This document shows positions 48,531-57,851 of a stretch of 64,000 nucleotides of DNA, piece by piece. The position numbers and the translations under genes were made by a program. Positions within the stretch are counted from its first letter, which is position 1. Each line of letters starts with the position of its first letter. The stretch comes from Curtobacterium herbarum (lineage in GTDB: Bacteria; Actinomycetota; Actinomycetes; Actinomycetales; Microbacteriaceae), in contig NZ_JAFBBT010000001.1 in the NCBI RefSeq assembly GCF_016907335.1, positions 3,038,001 through 3,102,000 of the forward strand. Direction: 5' to 3'. The notes under the pieces are model-generated. The model was not told the origin of the DNA and did not search any database. It saw nothing but the letters and a program-made list of their open reading frames with translations.

Positions 48531-49819
48531 ACAACCTGAAGCTGCTCTTCGGCAAGGGCAACTCCATCGGCCAGTACGGCATGATCATCGCGTTGATCGC
48601 GATCGTGGCCTTCTTCTCGTTCACGACCAAGGGTCTGATCCTTGAGCCGACGAACATCATCAACCTGTTCCTGCAGTACTCGTACATCCTCATCCTCGCG
48701 CTGGGGATGGTCATGGTGATCATCGCCGGCCACATCGACCTGTCGGTCGGTTCGGTCGCGGCGTTCGTCGGTATCATCGTCGCCCAGTCCATGTCGGTGT
48801 GGCACTGGCCGACCTGGGCAGCGATCCTGCTCGGGCTGGCGGTCGGCGCGGTCGTCGGTGCATGGCAGGGCTTCTGGGTGGCCTTCGTGCGGGTGCCTGC
48901 GTTCATCGTGACGCTCGCCGGCCAGCTCATCTTCCGCGGAGCGAACCAGCTCATCGGTCAGTCGACTTCCGTGCCGACGCCGAACGACTACAACACGATC
49001 GGTGCGGGCTTCCTGCCCGACTTCGGTCCGAACACGAACTACTCGAATGGCACGCTGCTGATCGGGCTCGTGACGATCGTCGCGCTCATTGTCATCGAGG
49101 TCCGCGGCCGTGCCCGTCGCCGCAAGATGCAGGCCGAGGTCCCGCCGCTCTGGGTGTCGATCGTCCGTACCGGAGTCCTCGTCGCGGTCACGCTCGTCGC
49201 GACGTACCTGTTCGGCGCCGGCCCCGTGGGCACCTCGATCCCGATCGTCGCGATCATCCTCGGTGTCCTGACCATCGTGTACGGCTTCATCACGAAGAAC
49301 ACGATCTTCGGCCGCCAGGTCTACGCGGTCGGTGGCAACGCGAACGCCGCCGTTCTGTCCGGTGTGAGCGCCCGCAAGGTCAACTTCTTCGTCATGGCGA
49401 ACATGTCCGTCCTCGCGGCGATCGCCGGCATGGTCTTCGTCGGCTACTCCAACGCCTCGGGTCCGGCCGACGGCACCGGTTGGGAGCTCGACGCGATCGC
49501 CGCCGTGTTCGTCGGTGGCGCCGCGGTCGCCGGTGGCATCGGCACGATCTCCGGCTCGATCATCGGTGCTCTGGTCATGGCGATCCTCGCCAACGGCCTC
49601 CAGCTGATGGGCATCGAGTCGAACAAGGTCCAGATCATCCGAGGTCTCGTCCTGCTCGTCGCCGTCGCCTTCGACGTCTATTCGAAATCGCAGGGTCGTC
49701 CGTCCCTGATCGGCGGGATGTTGAAGCAGTTCCAACGCAAGGACACCGAGCAGAACACGGTGGCCGCTCAGCAGCCGCGGTCCATCGAGGACCAGCCCGA
49801 GAAGGTCAACGTCCACTAA
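48527..49819 (+). CDS. mmsB: Permease of multiple-monosaccharide ABC importer
   Basis: A 430-residue permease of the branched-chain/ribose type, about ten helices. [19 protein letters not shown] and [20 protein letters not shown] are typical GguB/MmsB blocks. ATG overlaps the mmsA stop (ATGA). The longer family form has an extra periplasmic loop, seen here near residues 155-175. Confidence 0.92.
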
Positions 49820-49904
49820 CGCGTGGCGGGTGGCCGCTCCGGTGGCTGCTCGCACGATCCCCTCACCACACAGCTCCACTCCTCAACGAAGAGAAAGCAA
49901 TCTC

Positions 49905-51008
49905 ATGCACAAGAAGCTCATCGCCGGCGTCGGCATCGCGCTCATCGCGGGCCTCGCCCTCAGCGGCTGCTCGGCTCGCGACTCCTCCGGCGCTGCATCC
50001 AGCACGGCGATCAAGAAGGGCGACCTCATCGGTGTCGCGCTCCCGGCCAAGACCTCGCAGAACTGGGTGCTCGCGGGCGCCGCATTCGAGAAGTCGATCG
50101 AGAAAGCCGGCTTCAAGGCCGACATCCAGTACGCGAAGGCAGACGGCCCTGTCCCGGACCAGCAGGGACAGATCTCGACCATGCTCACCAAGGGCGCGAA
50201 GGTGATCATCATCGGCGCTGCTGACGGATCGCAGCTCGGCTCGCAGGTGAAGGCTGCCAAGGCGAAGGGCACCACCGTCATCGCCTGGGACCGCAACATC
50301 CTGAACACGAAGAACGTCGACTACTACGTCGCCTTCAACAACTACAAGGTCGGCCAGCTCCAGGCGAACGCGCTGCTGCAGGGTCTCAAGGAGAAGAAGG
50401 GCAGCGGGCCGTACAACGTCGAGCTCTTCGCCGGCTCGCCGGACGACGCGAATGCGAAGGTCTTCTTCAACGGTGCGATGAGCGTCCTCAAGCCGAAGAT
50501 CGACGACGGAACGCTCAAGGTCGTTTCCGGCCAGACCACGTTCGGGAAGGTCAACACGCAAGGCTGGCTCGCGCAGAAGGCCCAGTCGCGGATGACCGAC
50601 CTCCTGTCGCAGTACTACTCGGGTGACACCAAGCTCGACGGCGTCCTCTCGCCGAACGACACCCTCGCTCGCGCCATCCTCACCGCGACGAAGGCTGCCG
50701 GCAAGGACAACCCCGTCGTCACGGGTCAGGACTCGGAGACCGCATCGATCCCGCTGATCATGCAGGGCGAGCAGTACTCGACGATCTACAAGAACACCAC
50801 CGAGGAGGCGCAGGCGGCCGTCGACCTCGTCACGACGCTCTCGAAGGGCGACAAGCCCGACACCAAGATGGACAAGACGAACAACTACAACGGCGTCAAG
50901 ACAGTCCCGGCGATCGAGCTCACCCCGGTCCTCGTCACGAAGGACAACGCGGTCGAGGCCTACAAGGGCGACCAGACCCTCGAAGACCTGGCAAAGGCAG
51001 GTCAGTAG
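49905..51008 (+). CDS. chvE: Sugar-binding lipoprotein, ChvE type
   Basis: A 367-residue binding protein. Signal sequence with lipobox LALSGCS (Cys about 23). The sugar-binding block is VIAWDRNILNTKNVDYYVAF (about 125-144), and GQDSETASIPLIMQGEQYSTIY follows near 275. ATG 49905 is preceded by GAAGAG. ChvE-type proteins bind several aldoses. A perfect terminator follows. Confidence 0.92.
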   Translation: MHKKLIAGVGIALIAGLALSGCSARDSSGAASSTAIKKGDLIGVALPAKTSQNWVLAGAAFEKSIEKAGFKADIQYAKADGPVPDQQGQISTMLTKGAKVIIIGAADGSQLGSQVKAAKAKGTTVIAWDRNILNTKNVDYYVAFNNYKVGQLQANALLQGLKEKKGSGPYNVELFAGSPDDANAKVFFNGAMSVLKPKIDDGTLKVVSGQTTFGKVNTQGWLAQKAQSRMTDLLSQYYSGDTKLDGVLSPNDTLARAILTATKAAGKDNPVVTGQDSETASIPLIMQGEQYSTIYKNTTEEAQAAVDLVTTLSKGDKPDTKMDKTNNYNGVKTVPAIELTPVLVTKDNAVEAYKGDQTLEDLAKAGQ

Positions 51009-51016
51009 CTCCTGAC

Positions 51017-51056
51017 CAAGAGCAAGCCCACCTCGATCGAGGTGGGCTTGCTCTTG
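51017..51056. terminator. Perfect 40-bp palindrome after chvE
   Basis: CAAGAGCAAGCCCACCTCGA is followed at once by its inverse complement, then TTGAGG. It ends the mmsA-mmsB-chvE operon. Confidence 0.85.
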
Positions 51057-51163
51057 TTGAGGGGGTACACGATCGGTGGGCCGAATCGTGGACTGCGCAG
51101 CGGCTCGTACTGGCCTACTTCTGCCCCAGATGAGTTCTCATCGAAAGATCAAAGGGGATCGAC

Positions 51164-51535
51164 ATGAAGTTGATGATCAAACTCGCGGCCGTGGCCGTAG
51201 CGACGGGGGCCATCCTGACGGTGGGTGCCATCCCGGCGCAAGCCGTCGGGGTGGGTGCGCAGACGTGCCCTGGCGGCTCTGCGGTCGGGCACTCTTCCAC
51301 GAACGGCGGCGCAGACACGAACGCCCTGAACTGCCGGGGGGCACTCCGGGTCGAAGTTCGGCAGTGGTTCACGGCGAGCGGGGGGAAGGCGTACCCCACG
51401 CCTTGGAAGAGCAGCGGCAACTACGTGTTGACCGTGAAGCAAGCCAATCCTGGTTACCCGGTCTTCAAGGCCGAGCACCGTTGGCTGCCGAGCGTGACCG
51501 GAGCGGGTGGCGCGCCGGGCATCTTCACCAGCTGA
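51164..51535 (+). CDS. Small secreted protein of unknown function
   Basis: A 123-residue protein with a clear signal peptide (MKLMIKLAAVAVATGAIL, cleavage after AQA near residue 27). The mature part is short, with two Cys (TCPGG and LNCRG), no membrane segment and an aromatic, Gly/Pro-rich second half. AAAGGGG lies 6 nt before ATG. Codon use is less GC-biased than its neighbours (TTG, AAA, GTA, TCT occur) and the 5' region is AT-richer, suggesting later acquisition. I do not recognise the family; a small exported peptide or bacteriocin-like product is possible but unsupported. Confidence 0.7.
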   Translation: MKLMIKLAAVAVATGAILTVGAIPAQAVGVGAQTCPGGSAVGHSSTNGGADTNALNCRGALRVEVRQWFTASGGKAYPTPWKSSGNYVLTVKQANPGYPVFKAEHRWLPSVTGAGGAPGIFTS

Positions 51536-51710
51536 TGCGGAACTGAGGCTCGATCACGGTGGCCCTCGCCCTTCTGGCGGGGGTCGCCCCATGTCCCGGG
51601 ATGGCACGGGAGGGTGTGCCCTGGCGCGAGAACCCGCGGAAGCGCAGCAGGGAACGAGAACCGCCGTCTGCTGGATGGGTAGGAGCGGCCGTCGGGACTG
51701 CTGACGGTCG

Positions 51711-51750
51711 GACGGGAGGCGCGTGGCGGGCCCGCCACGCCCCTCCCGTC
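51711..51750. terminator. GGACGGGAGGC-type palindrome
   Basis: GACGGGAGG-C-GCGTGGCGGG faces its inverse complement with one C/C mismatch. Same family as 21141-21184. Between converging reading directions. Confidence 0.7.
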
Positions 51751-51752
51751 CC

Positions 51753-52094
51753 TCAGTCGCCCCGGTGGGCGCGGTACGCGCGCAGCCGCTCGACGTCCGC
51801 TCGCAACCGCGGGACTTCGGTGCGTGCCGTCTCGACCCGGACGGCGGCCGACACCGCCGTGCCTCCGACGGTCACCCGGTCGCCGATGCGGGCGAGCCGC
51901 GCCCAGGGAATGTCCGACGTGGCTGGCCCCGCCGCGTGGCGGGCCCCGCCTACCCGGCGTAACGGAGGTCGGCCGCTGGGTCGTAGGTCGCTGCCCCGAC
52001 CGCGTCGTCGGACACGGCCTGCGGGTGCTCGTCCTGCCACGTCGAGTCCAACTCGGTGAGCTCGGCCCACCGCAGCGGGCGTCGGCGTGCTCAC
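51753..52094 (-). pseudogene. Decayed small gene with two frame changes
   Basis: GGAGGGA followed after 8 nt by GTG 52094 gives a good start (VSTPTPA). Coding-like sequence then continues in another frame (LRWAELTELDSTWQDEHPQ from 52075) and stops at 51950-51952. Past a GC-palindromic stretch, coding-like sequence resumes in the first frame (DIPWARLARIGDRVTVGG and on) and ends at 51753-51755. Neither frame alone gives a sensible protein. It looks like one gene of about 110 codons broken by a frameshift and a small palindromic insertion. No family recognised. Confidence 0.45.
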
Positions 52095-52134
52095 CGGATG
52101 GTTCCCTCCGAGCGGTTGCGGATCTCGACGCCGC

Positions 52135-54234
52135 TCAGTCCCGGCGCTGCATCGCCGAGAGGCGCTCGTTGTAGGCGTGCAGCTCGGCGTCGCCGTCACG
52201 TTCGGCCTGGCGGTCCTTGCGCTTGGCGATCCGCTCGTCGGAGCGCACCCAGTTCCGCACGACGAGCAGCGCGACGAAGACCATCGGCAGCTCGGACGCC
52301 CCCCAGGCGACGCCACCGCCGACGTGCTGGTCGTCGAGCAGGGCGCGGTCGTTCGTCTGCCCGAGAGCGTGGAACCAGTCGATCGCGTACACCGACTGCG
52401 ACGTCATCACCGCGACGCCGAAGAACGCGTGGAAGGCCAGCGTCGCGAGCAGGGCGATGATGAGGATCGGGTACTGCGGCCGCGCGGGCCCGGGGTCGAT
52501 GCCGACGAAGACCCAGAAGAACAGGTAGCCGCTGAACACGAAGTGCACGACCATCACGACGTGCCACTCGTGCGACTGCATGGCGTACTCGAACGCCGGT
52601 GTGAAGTAGAACACCACGAGGGACCCGGCGAAGATGACGCCGGCCACCGCGGGCTTGCCGAGGAACTGCATCCACCGCGAGTGCACGAACAGCATCAGCC
52701 ACTCGCGGGCACCGCGGGAGCCGTCGTTGCGGACCGGCAGGGTGCGGAGCGCCAGCAGCACCGGGCCGCCGAGGACCAGCGGCAGCGGGACGAACATCAT
52801 GAGCAGCATGTGCTGGACCATGTGCGACGAGAAGTGGATCATGCCGTAGACCGCCGGGCCGCCCGAGGTCGTCCAGATGAACACCGCGCAGCCGAGCAGC
52901 CACGCGATCGTCCGGCCGACCGGCCACGAGTCACCGCGCTGCCGGAGCTTCCGGACGCTCCACAGGTACCAGCCGGCGCCGACCAGGGCGAGCGCGAGCC
53001 ACATCCAGTCGATGTGCCACTGCGACAGGTACGTCTGCATGGTCTGGACGGGCGGGTAGGCGTAGCCGATGAGCCCTGAGCGGGTGTCCGCACCGGTCTC
53101 CGGCGTCTGCGGGATCGGCGGCTGGCTGCGGGACACCGCGACCGAGACGCCGATCGCGACGGCCATGAAGACGATCTCGGCCAGGGCGAACCGGACGAAC
53201 AGGCGACGGTCGGTGGGTGCCCGGAGCAGGCCCGGCACGAGCTTCCGCCGCTGCACGACCCCGGCGACGCCGAGCAGCACCAGGATCGTGGCCTTGGTCG
53301 TGATGAGCCACCCGTACGGCGTCGTGAACAGGTCGAGCGGCCCGGTGAGCCGGAGCTGGGCGTTGACGATGCCGGAGAACGCGACCGCGCCGAACGCCCA
53401 CCCGGCGAGCGTGGAGTAGCGGGCGACGACGCGTCCGGTGGCGCCCTTCATCCGGGTGCGGAGCAGCACGACGGCGACGAGACCGCCGGCCCACACGCAC
53501 ACGCCGACCAGGTGCACGGCGAGCGAGTTCACGGCGTTGGCGTGCTCGAGCGAGCCGGCGGCGTGGCCGGAGAGGGCCAGGGGCAGCAGGGCGAAGAGCG
53601 CGGCGACGGTCGCGAACGCCAGGGTGGTGGCGCGGGTGGCCAGTGCGGCGAGCACCGTCGCGATGAGGGCCGCGACGGCGGAGACGACGAGGGACTGGCC
53701 GATCTCGACCTGGAACGCGAAGAGCAGGAAGTTGCGGGCGAAGACGGGGCTCGTCAACGGGACGCCGAGGGTGTTCGCGCCGGTGAGCACGATGCCGACG
53801 ACGGCGGCCAGGAACCAGATCGACCCGGAGACCGCGGCCCAGCGAGCGGCACGGTGCTGCACCGAGGACATCTGGCGGTGGTCGGCCTTCTGCGCCGGCA
53901 GGGCGAACGCGGCCACGATGAGCAGGCCGATCGTCAGCGCCGCGAGGCCGTCGTGCACGCCACGGGCGGCGACCAGGCCGAACTGCACCACGTCACCGGC
54001 GGACTCCAGCTGCTGGTTCGCGGTGAACGCCCCCGTGATCGTCATCCCGAGGACGGCGCACGCGACCACGAGGGGCAGGGCGATCACCAGGACGGTCGCG
54101 ACGGTGGACGTGCGCGTGGTGACGGGCGCGTGTTCCGGTGCCGGGCCTCCCGTCCGGGTGGCGCGCTCCGGACGGTGGGCGCTGTCGGTCCCGGTGGCGC
54201 TGTCCGGTTGGGGCTGAGAAGACGTGACGGCCAT
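52135..54234 (-). CDS. CopD-CtaG fusion membrane protein (copper handling/cytochrome oxidase assembly)
   Basis: A 699-residue protein with about fifteen helices. The first half resembles CopD copper-resistance proteins (AVHLVGVCVWAGGLVAVVLL, TPYGWLITTKATILVLLG). The second half is a CtaG-like caa3 assembly domain (YGMIHFSSHMVQHMLLMM, with several His; GQTNDRALLDDQHVGGGVAW). It probably imports or hands copper to the terminal oxidase. ATG 54234 is chosen at the start of the polar leader, with GAGACAGG upstream; upstream in-frame ATGs lack a site. Confidence 0.87.
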   Translation of the reverse strand: MAVTSSQPQPDSATGTDSAHRPERATRTGGPAPEHAPVTTRTSTVATVLVIALPLVVACAVLGMTITGAFTANQQLESAGDVVQFGLVAARGVHDGLAALTIGLLIVAAFALPAQKADHRQMSSVQHRAARWAAVSGSIWFLAAVVGIVLTGANTLGVPLTSPVFARNFLLFAFQVEIGQSLVVSAVAALIATVLAALATRATTLAFATVAALFALLPLALSGHAAGSLEHANAVNSLAVHLVGVCVWAGGLVAVVLLRTRMKGATGRVVARYSTLAGWAFGAVAFSGIVNAQLRLTGPLDLFTTPYGWLITTKATILVLLGVAGVVQRRKLVPGLLRAPTDRRLFVRFALAEIVFMAVAIGVSVAVSRSQPPIPQTPETGADTRSGLIGYAYPPVQTMQTYLSQWHIDWMWLALALVGAGWYLWSVRKLRQRGDSWPVGRTIAWLLGCAVFIWTTSGGPAVYGMIHFSSHMVQHMLLMMFVPLPLVLGGPVLLALRTLPVRNDGSRGAREWLMLFVHSRWMQFLGKPAVAGVIFAGSLVVFYFTPAFEYAMQSHEWHVVMVVHFVFSGYLFFWVFVGIDPGPARPQYPILIIALLATLAFHAFFGVAVMTSQSVYAIDWFHALGQTNDRALLDDQHVGGGVAWGASELPMVFVALLVVRNWVRSDERIAKRKDRQAERDGDAELHAYNERLSAMQRRD

Positions 54235-54374
54235 ACCTGTCTCGGGTCGGTTCCGTCCGCGGTCCGCGGACCCTCCATCGTAGACGCGCCGCTCTGGACC
54301 CACCATGTGGATCCACCCCGTGGTGCGCACCCGTCCAGCCACATCCCCCCCGGGTCGGCCAGTAGGCTGCTGCC

Positions 54375-54962
54375 GTGCTGCTCTCCGACCGCGACATCAC
54401 CGCCCAGCTCGACCAGGGCCGGATCGCCCTCGACCCGTACGACCCCGCACTCGTGCAGCCGTCGAGCATCGACGTCCGGCTGGACAAGTACTTCCGGCTG
54501 TTCGACAACCACAAGTACCCGCACATCGACCCCGCGGTCGACCAGCCCGACCTGACCCGTCTGGTGGAGACCGACCCGGACGAGGCCTTCGTGCTGCACC
54601 CGGGCGAGTTCGTGCTCGGATCCACGTTCGAGGTCGTCTCGCTGCCGGACGACATCGCCGCCCGGCTCGAGGGCAAGAGTTCACTCGGTCGCCTGGGGCT
54701 GCTCACGCACTCGACCGCCGGGTTCATCGACCCGGGCTTCTCCGGCCACGTGACCCTCGAGCTGTCGAACGTGGCGACCCTGCCGATCAAGCTCTGGCCG
54801 GGGATGAAGATCGGCCAGCTCTGCTTCTTCCAGCTGTCGAGTCCGGCCGAGAAGCCCTACGGGTCGGCGGACTACCAGTCCCGCTACCAGGGGCAGCGCG
54901 GACCGACGGCGTCGCGGTCGGCACTGAACTTCCACCGGGCGGACGTGTCCCTGCCGCGCTGA
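54375..54962 (+). CDS. dcd: dCTP deaminase
   Basis: A 195-residue trimeric deaminase. Family blocks: [42 protein letters not shown] with the conserved Ser-Ser-Gly-Arg, and [15 protein letters not shown] with the catalytic Glu. Actinobacterial forms often make dUMP directly. TAGGCT (54362-54367) lies 7 nt before GTG 54375, fitting a leaderless message. Confidence 0.95.
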   Translation: MLLSDRDITAQLDQGRIALDPYDPALVQPSSIDVRLDKYFRLFDNHKYPHIDPAVDQPDLTRLVETDPDEAFVLHPGEFVLGSTFEVVSLPDDIAARLEGKSSLGRLGLLTHSTAGFIDPGFSGHVTLELSNVATLPIKLWPGMKIGQLCFFQLSSPAEKPYGSADYQSRYQGQRGPTASRSALNFHRADVSLPR

Positions 54963-55038
54963 CGCGCCTCCGGTCCGTCGTGGGACCGTCTTCCACAGGG
55001 CCGGTCCGGAATACCAAATCCTGTGTATCGTGGCCCGC

Positions 55039-55563
55039 ATGCCGCCAGGACACGCTCGTGCGTCGACGACGACGCTCACCGCAGCCGCGATCATCCGCGA
55101 TGCCCGCCTGCGCGCAGACCTGACCCAGGTGCAGCTCGCCCGCCGGGCCGGCGTGACCCAGAGCGTCATCAGCACCTACGAGAACGGTCGACGCGAACCC
55201 TCACTGGCCGCGCTGCAACGCCTGCTGCTCGCCGCGGGCTTCCGCACCGCCATCGACCTGCAGCCCGTCGCCGAACCGCTCCCCCTGCGCGAGCTCGTCG
55301 CCCGGCACCGTGACGAACTCCGCGCGACGTTCGAACGCCACGGGGCCGTCCACGTCCGCCAGCTCGTCGATGCCGACGGGCCGCGCCGCGCGGACGACTG
55401 GCCGGCGGACGTCGAACTCGTCGTGGACCTGGCACCGCCCACCGGCATGTTCGCACTGATGCGGATGCAGGACGACGCGGAAGCACTGCTCGGCGTGCGC
55501 GTCGACGTCCTGGCCGCCGATGCCCTGTCCGACGAGCTGCTCGACCGGGCGGTCCCACTGTGA
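55039..55563 (+). CDS. XRE regulator fused to a degenerate nucleotidyltransferase-like (MNT) domain
   Basis: A 174-residue protein. Residues about 12-70 are an XRE helix-turn-helix (RDARLRADLTQVQLARRAG, SVISTYENGRREPS). The C-terminal half ends like an MNT antitoxin (VELVVDLAPPTGMFALMRM, then LLGVRVDVL). The usual GS and D-x-D catalytic residues are not visible: the expected GSRARG and DSDID positions read as VRQLVDADG and PADVEL. Its partner, overlapping by GTGA, is HEPN/DUF86-like. ATG 55039 lies 10 nt past TATCGT; GTG 55030 is possible. Likely an antitoxin-type or purely regulatory gene. Confidence 0.65.
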   Translation: MPPGHARASTTTLTAAAIIRDARLRADLTQVQLARRAGVTQSVISTYENGRREPSLAALQRLLLAAGFRTAIDLQPVAEPLPLRELVARHRDELRATFERHGAVHVRQLVDADGPRRADDWPADVELVVDLAPPTGMFALMRMQDDAEALLGVRVDVLAADALSDELLDRAVPL

Positions 55564-55889
55564 CGCCGCCCGTCGAGCAGTCCCTGGACGACGTCATCGC
55601 ATCCTGCGACCGGATCCGCGCCTACGTCTCGGACCCGGCGCTGCCCGAGGCGCTCGTGCACGACGCGGTCCGGATGCGCCTGGTCGACATCGCCGCCGCG
55701 GTGCAACGGCTGCCGCCGACGATGACCCGGCACGAGCCGGCCGTGCCGTGGGCGCAGGTGTCCGCACTCGCCGAACGGCTGACGCGACGACCGGCCGAGA
55801 CCCCGGCGTCGGTGCTGCTCGGCACGGCGCGGACGGACGTCCCGGTCCTCTGCGCGGCGGCACGGCGGATGCGCGCCCGCTGCCCCTGA
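55560..55889 (+). CDS. HEPN/DUF86-like protein, active-site motif apparently lost
   Basis: A 109-residue helical protein. It starts like HepT/DUF86 proteins (DDVIASCDRIRAYV, then VRMRLVDIAAAVQRLP and PAVPWAQVSALAERL). At the place of the usual RN-x(3)-H-x-Y RNase motif it reads ERLTRRPAETPA, with no His or Tyr. GTG 55560 overlaps the upstream stop. In MNT-HEPN modules the HEPN protein is the RNase toxin and the MNT protein modifies its Tyr; here both appear inactivated. The alignment is by eye. Confidence 0.55.
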   Translation: MTPPVEQSLDDVIASCDRIRAYVSDPALPEALVHDAVRMRLVDIAAAVQRLPPTMTRHEPAVPWAQVSALAERLTRRPAETPASVLLGTARTDVPVLCAAARRMRARCP

Positions 55890-55913
55890 CCGCGGGACCG
55901 GCGGAGCGTCCGG

Positions 55914-56249
55914 TCAGTCCCCGTGCACGATGCAGACGGCGTCGAGATCGAGCGACGCCTCGAGCGCCGCCGTCACCCCGCGCTCACCGTCGGCGTCGAA
56001 GGGCGTCACCGTGTCGACCCACCACAGCGGCACCGAGAGCACCGGGGCGTCGGGCAGCAGCCGGGTGACCTCGTCGAGCTCGTCGACACGACGCACCCCG
56101 AGCACCGTGATGACCGGGTGCGTGGCGTCCCGGCAGACCTGCATCATCGGACCGTCGTCGAGCGCCCGCACACCCCACGCGTCGTCGTGGAGCAGCAGTG
56201 CCTCTGCCACGTCGCGGACCTGCACCTCGCCGCGACACAGCAGGGTCAC
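55914..56249 (-). CDS. Hypothetical protein, linked to the next gene
   Basis: A 111-residue soluble protein (VTLLCRGEVQVRDVAEALLL at the start). Acidic, alternating strands and helices, no signal or membrane segment. GTG 56249 begins 1 nt after the stop of the upstream gene, so the two are certainly co-transcribed. Family not recognised. Confidence 0.65.
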   Translation of the reverse strand: MTLLCRGEVQVRDVAEALLLHDDAWGVRALDDGPMMQVCRDATHPVITVLGVRRVDELDEVTRLLPDAPVLSVPLWWVDTVTPFDADGERGVTAALEASLDLDAVCIVHGD

Positions 56250-56250
56250 G

Positions 56251-57324
56251 TCACGCGGCACCCTGGGACCCCTGCCCGCCGTGCTGCATCGCGTGCGGTC
56301 CGAGAGCACCGTCGTCGTGCGCGGCGTCCAGGGGCGCACCGCCGACGAGCTGCAGGAAGCGGTCCTCGTCGATGCGGTCGAGGAACGACTCGAGCGCGGT
56401 CCAGCCGTCCTCGAACCGGACGACCAGGCCCTCGCCGACCTCGCCCGGGAAGGTGTCGGTGGTGGTGCGGACCGGCGGCCACTCGCCGCGGCGGTCCAGG
56501 AAACGGGTGGCCTCGGGTCCGACGATGACCGCGAGCGGCTCGGGTTCGCCGTAGCCGACCGCGCGGACCAGGTGGTCGGCGTCCCCGCGGCGCTGCATGA
56601 CGACGCCGAAGACCGGCTCGACGTCGCTGGCGACCCGGTGCACCGCGTCGAGCAGGCGGGAGGCGAGCTGCGGGTCGGACCCGCCCTCGGGAACGGTCAG
56701 GACCGCGGACATCGTCTCGACGACGACCCCGCCGGTCAGGTGGGCGGTCATCGTCGCCGCGAAGCCGTCACCGATGGCGTAGGAGGTGCTGATGCCCGGT
56801 GACTCGTGCACGGCGTACTGCGTGACGACCCAGCGGTCCCAGGCCGACGTCAGCGGTTCCGAGGTGCCCCACCGCGTCGGGCAGGTGCCGACCGTCTCGC
56901 ACAGGGCCTCGATGGCGGAACCGATGTCGACCGTCCGCTCGTCGTGGTGGCGCAGGGTCAGGTCGATGCTGATCTGCCGGACCGAACCGACGGCGTCGCG
57001 GTGCTCGGGCGCGGGGTCGCCGAGGAGTTCGGGGCCCTGGGTGACGAAGTCCTCCAGGCTGGCCGCGGCCACGCCGGTCCGGCCGTCGCGCAGCGAACCG
57101 TCGGACCCGCGGACCGCCCACGCAGCGCCGTGCGCACCCAGCGCGTGCCGCAGGGCGGGGGTGAGCGCAGCCTCCTGGCCGGTCCGCAGGACGACCGTGC
57201 GGCCGGCCGCCTCGGCGCGCCGCAGCAGGGAGTCGAGGGAGTCGGTGAGCCACACCACGGGGGCGCTGGAGTCCACCACGATGGCCGGGCCGACCACGTC
57301 GTCGATGAGGGGGTGTCGGACCAT
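56251..57324 (-). CDS. Hypothetical protein of 357 residues
   Basis: GAGGAGG lies 6 nt before ATG 57324, a strong site. The protein is soluble; its N-terminal third has a Rossmann-like pattern (IVVDSSAPVVWLTDSLDSLL, TVVLRTGQEAALTPALRHAL), the middle holds many charged residues with a RHHDERTVDIGSAIEALCE stretch, and the end is acidic. It resembles uncharacterised actinobacterial proteins of the DUF6177 kind in style, but I cannot confirm that by eye. Operon with the smaller gene that follows. Confidence 0.65.
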   Translation of the reverse strand: MVRHPLIDDVVGPAIVVDSSAPVVWLTDSLDSLLRRAEAAGRTVVLRTGQEAALTPALRHALGAHGAAWAVRGSDGSLRDGRTGVAAASLEDFVTQGPELLGDPAPEHRDAVGSVRQISIDLTLRHHDERTVDIGSAIEALCETVGTCPTRWGTSEPLTSAWDRWVVTQYAVHESPGISTSYAIGDGFAATMTAHLTGGVVVETMSAVLTVPEGGSDPQLASRLLDAVHRVASDVEPVFGVVMQRRGDADHLVRAVGYGEPEPLAVIVGPEATRFLDRRGEWPPVRTTTDTFPGEVGEGLVVRFEDGWTALESFLDRIDEDRFLQLVGGAPLDAAHDDGALGPHAMQHGGQGSQGAA

Positions 57325-57529
57325 TCCGGTTCCTCCTCGGGTCGGTCGTGCGAGCTCGGTGATCCCCTCGGACGGTACACACGGCCCCCTGGCGGTGTCC
57401 GTCGGAGAGCGCGGCTCACAGCGGAGAGACAGGGGCGGACGGGAGGCGCGGCGTGCGTCCGCCACGGGCGTCCGGCTGGCATCCAGCGGAAGTTCCGCTA
57501 GGCTGGTGCGGTCCCGTTCGACGGGATGC

Positions 57530-57600
57530 GCGAGTGTAGTTCAATGGTAGAACTCCAGCTTCCCAAGCTGGTAGCGCGGGTTCGATTCCCGTCACTCGCT
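57530..57600 (+). tRNA. tRNA-Gly (anticodon CCC)
   Basis: A full cloverleaf of 71 nt: acceptor GCGAGTG/CACTCGC, D-stem GTTC/GAAC, anticodon stem CCAGC/GCTGG with loop TTCCCAA, T-arm with TTCGATT, discriminator T. CCA is not encoded. TAGGCT at 57499-57504 is a possible -10. Confidence 0.96.
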
Positions 57601-57851
57601 CCGATTCCTCTTCTGTCTCGGCTCCGGCATGGATTCCGAGCCGGACTCGAGCACCTCCGGTCGGCGGCTCCACGCGTCTGCGTCACCGGTCTCGCCCCGT
57701 GACGATCTGAACCCTGCGGGAAGCGGCGAGGTCGCGAGGACCAGCCACCCCGCACGAGGGTGCCCCTCGCACTGGAGATCTCCGCGCACCCACCCTCGTC
57801 CGCATCGAGTCCGAAACATCCTCACGACATCATCCTGAGGAGTTGGACCGC

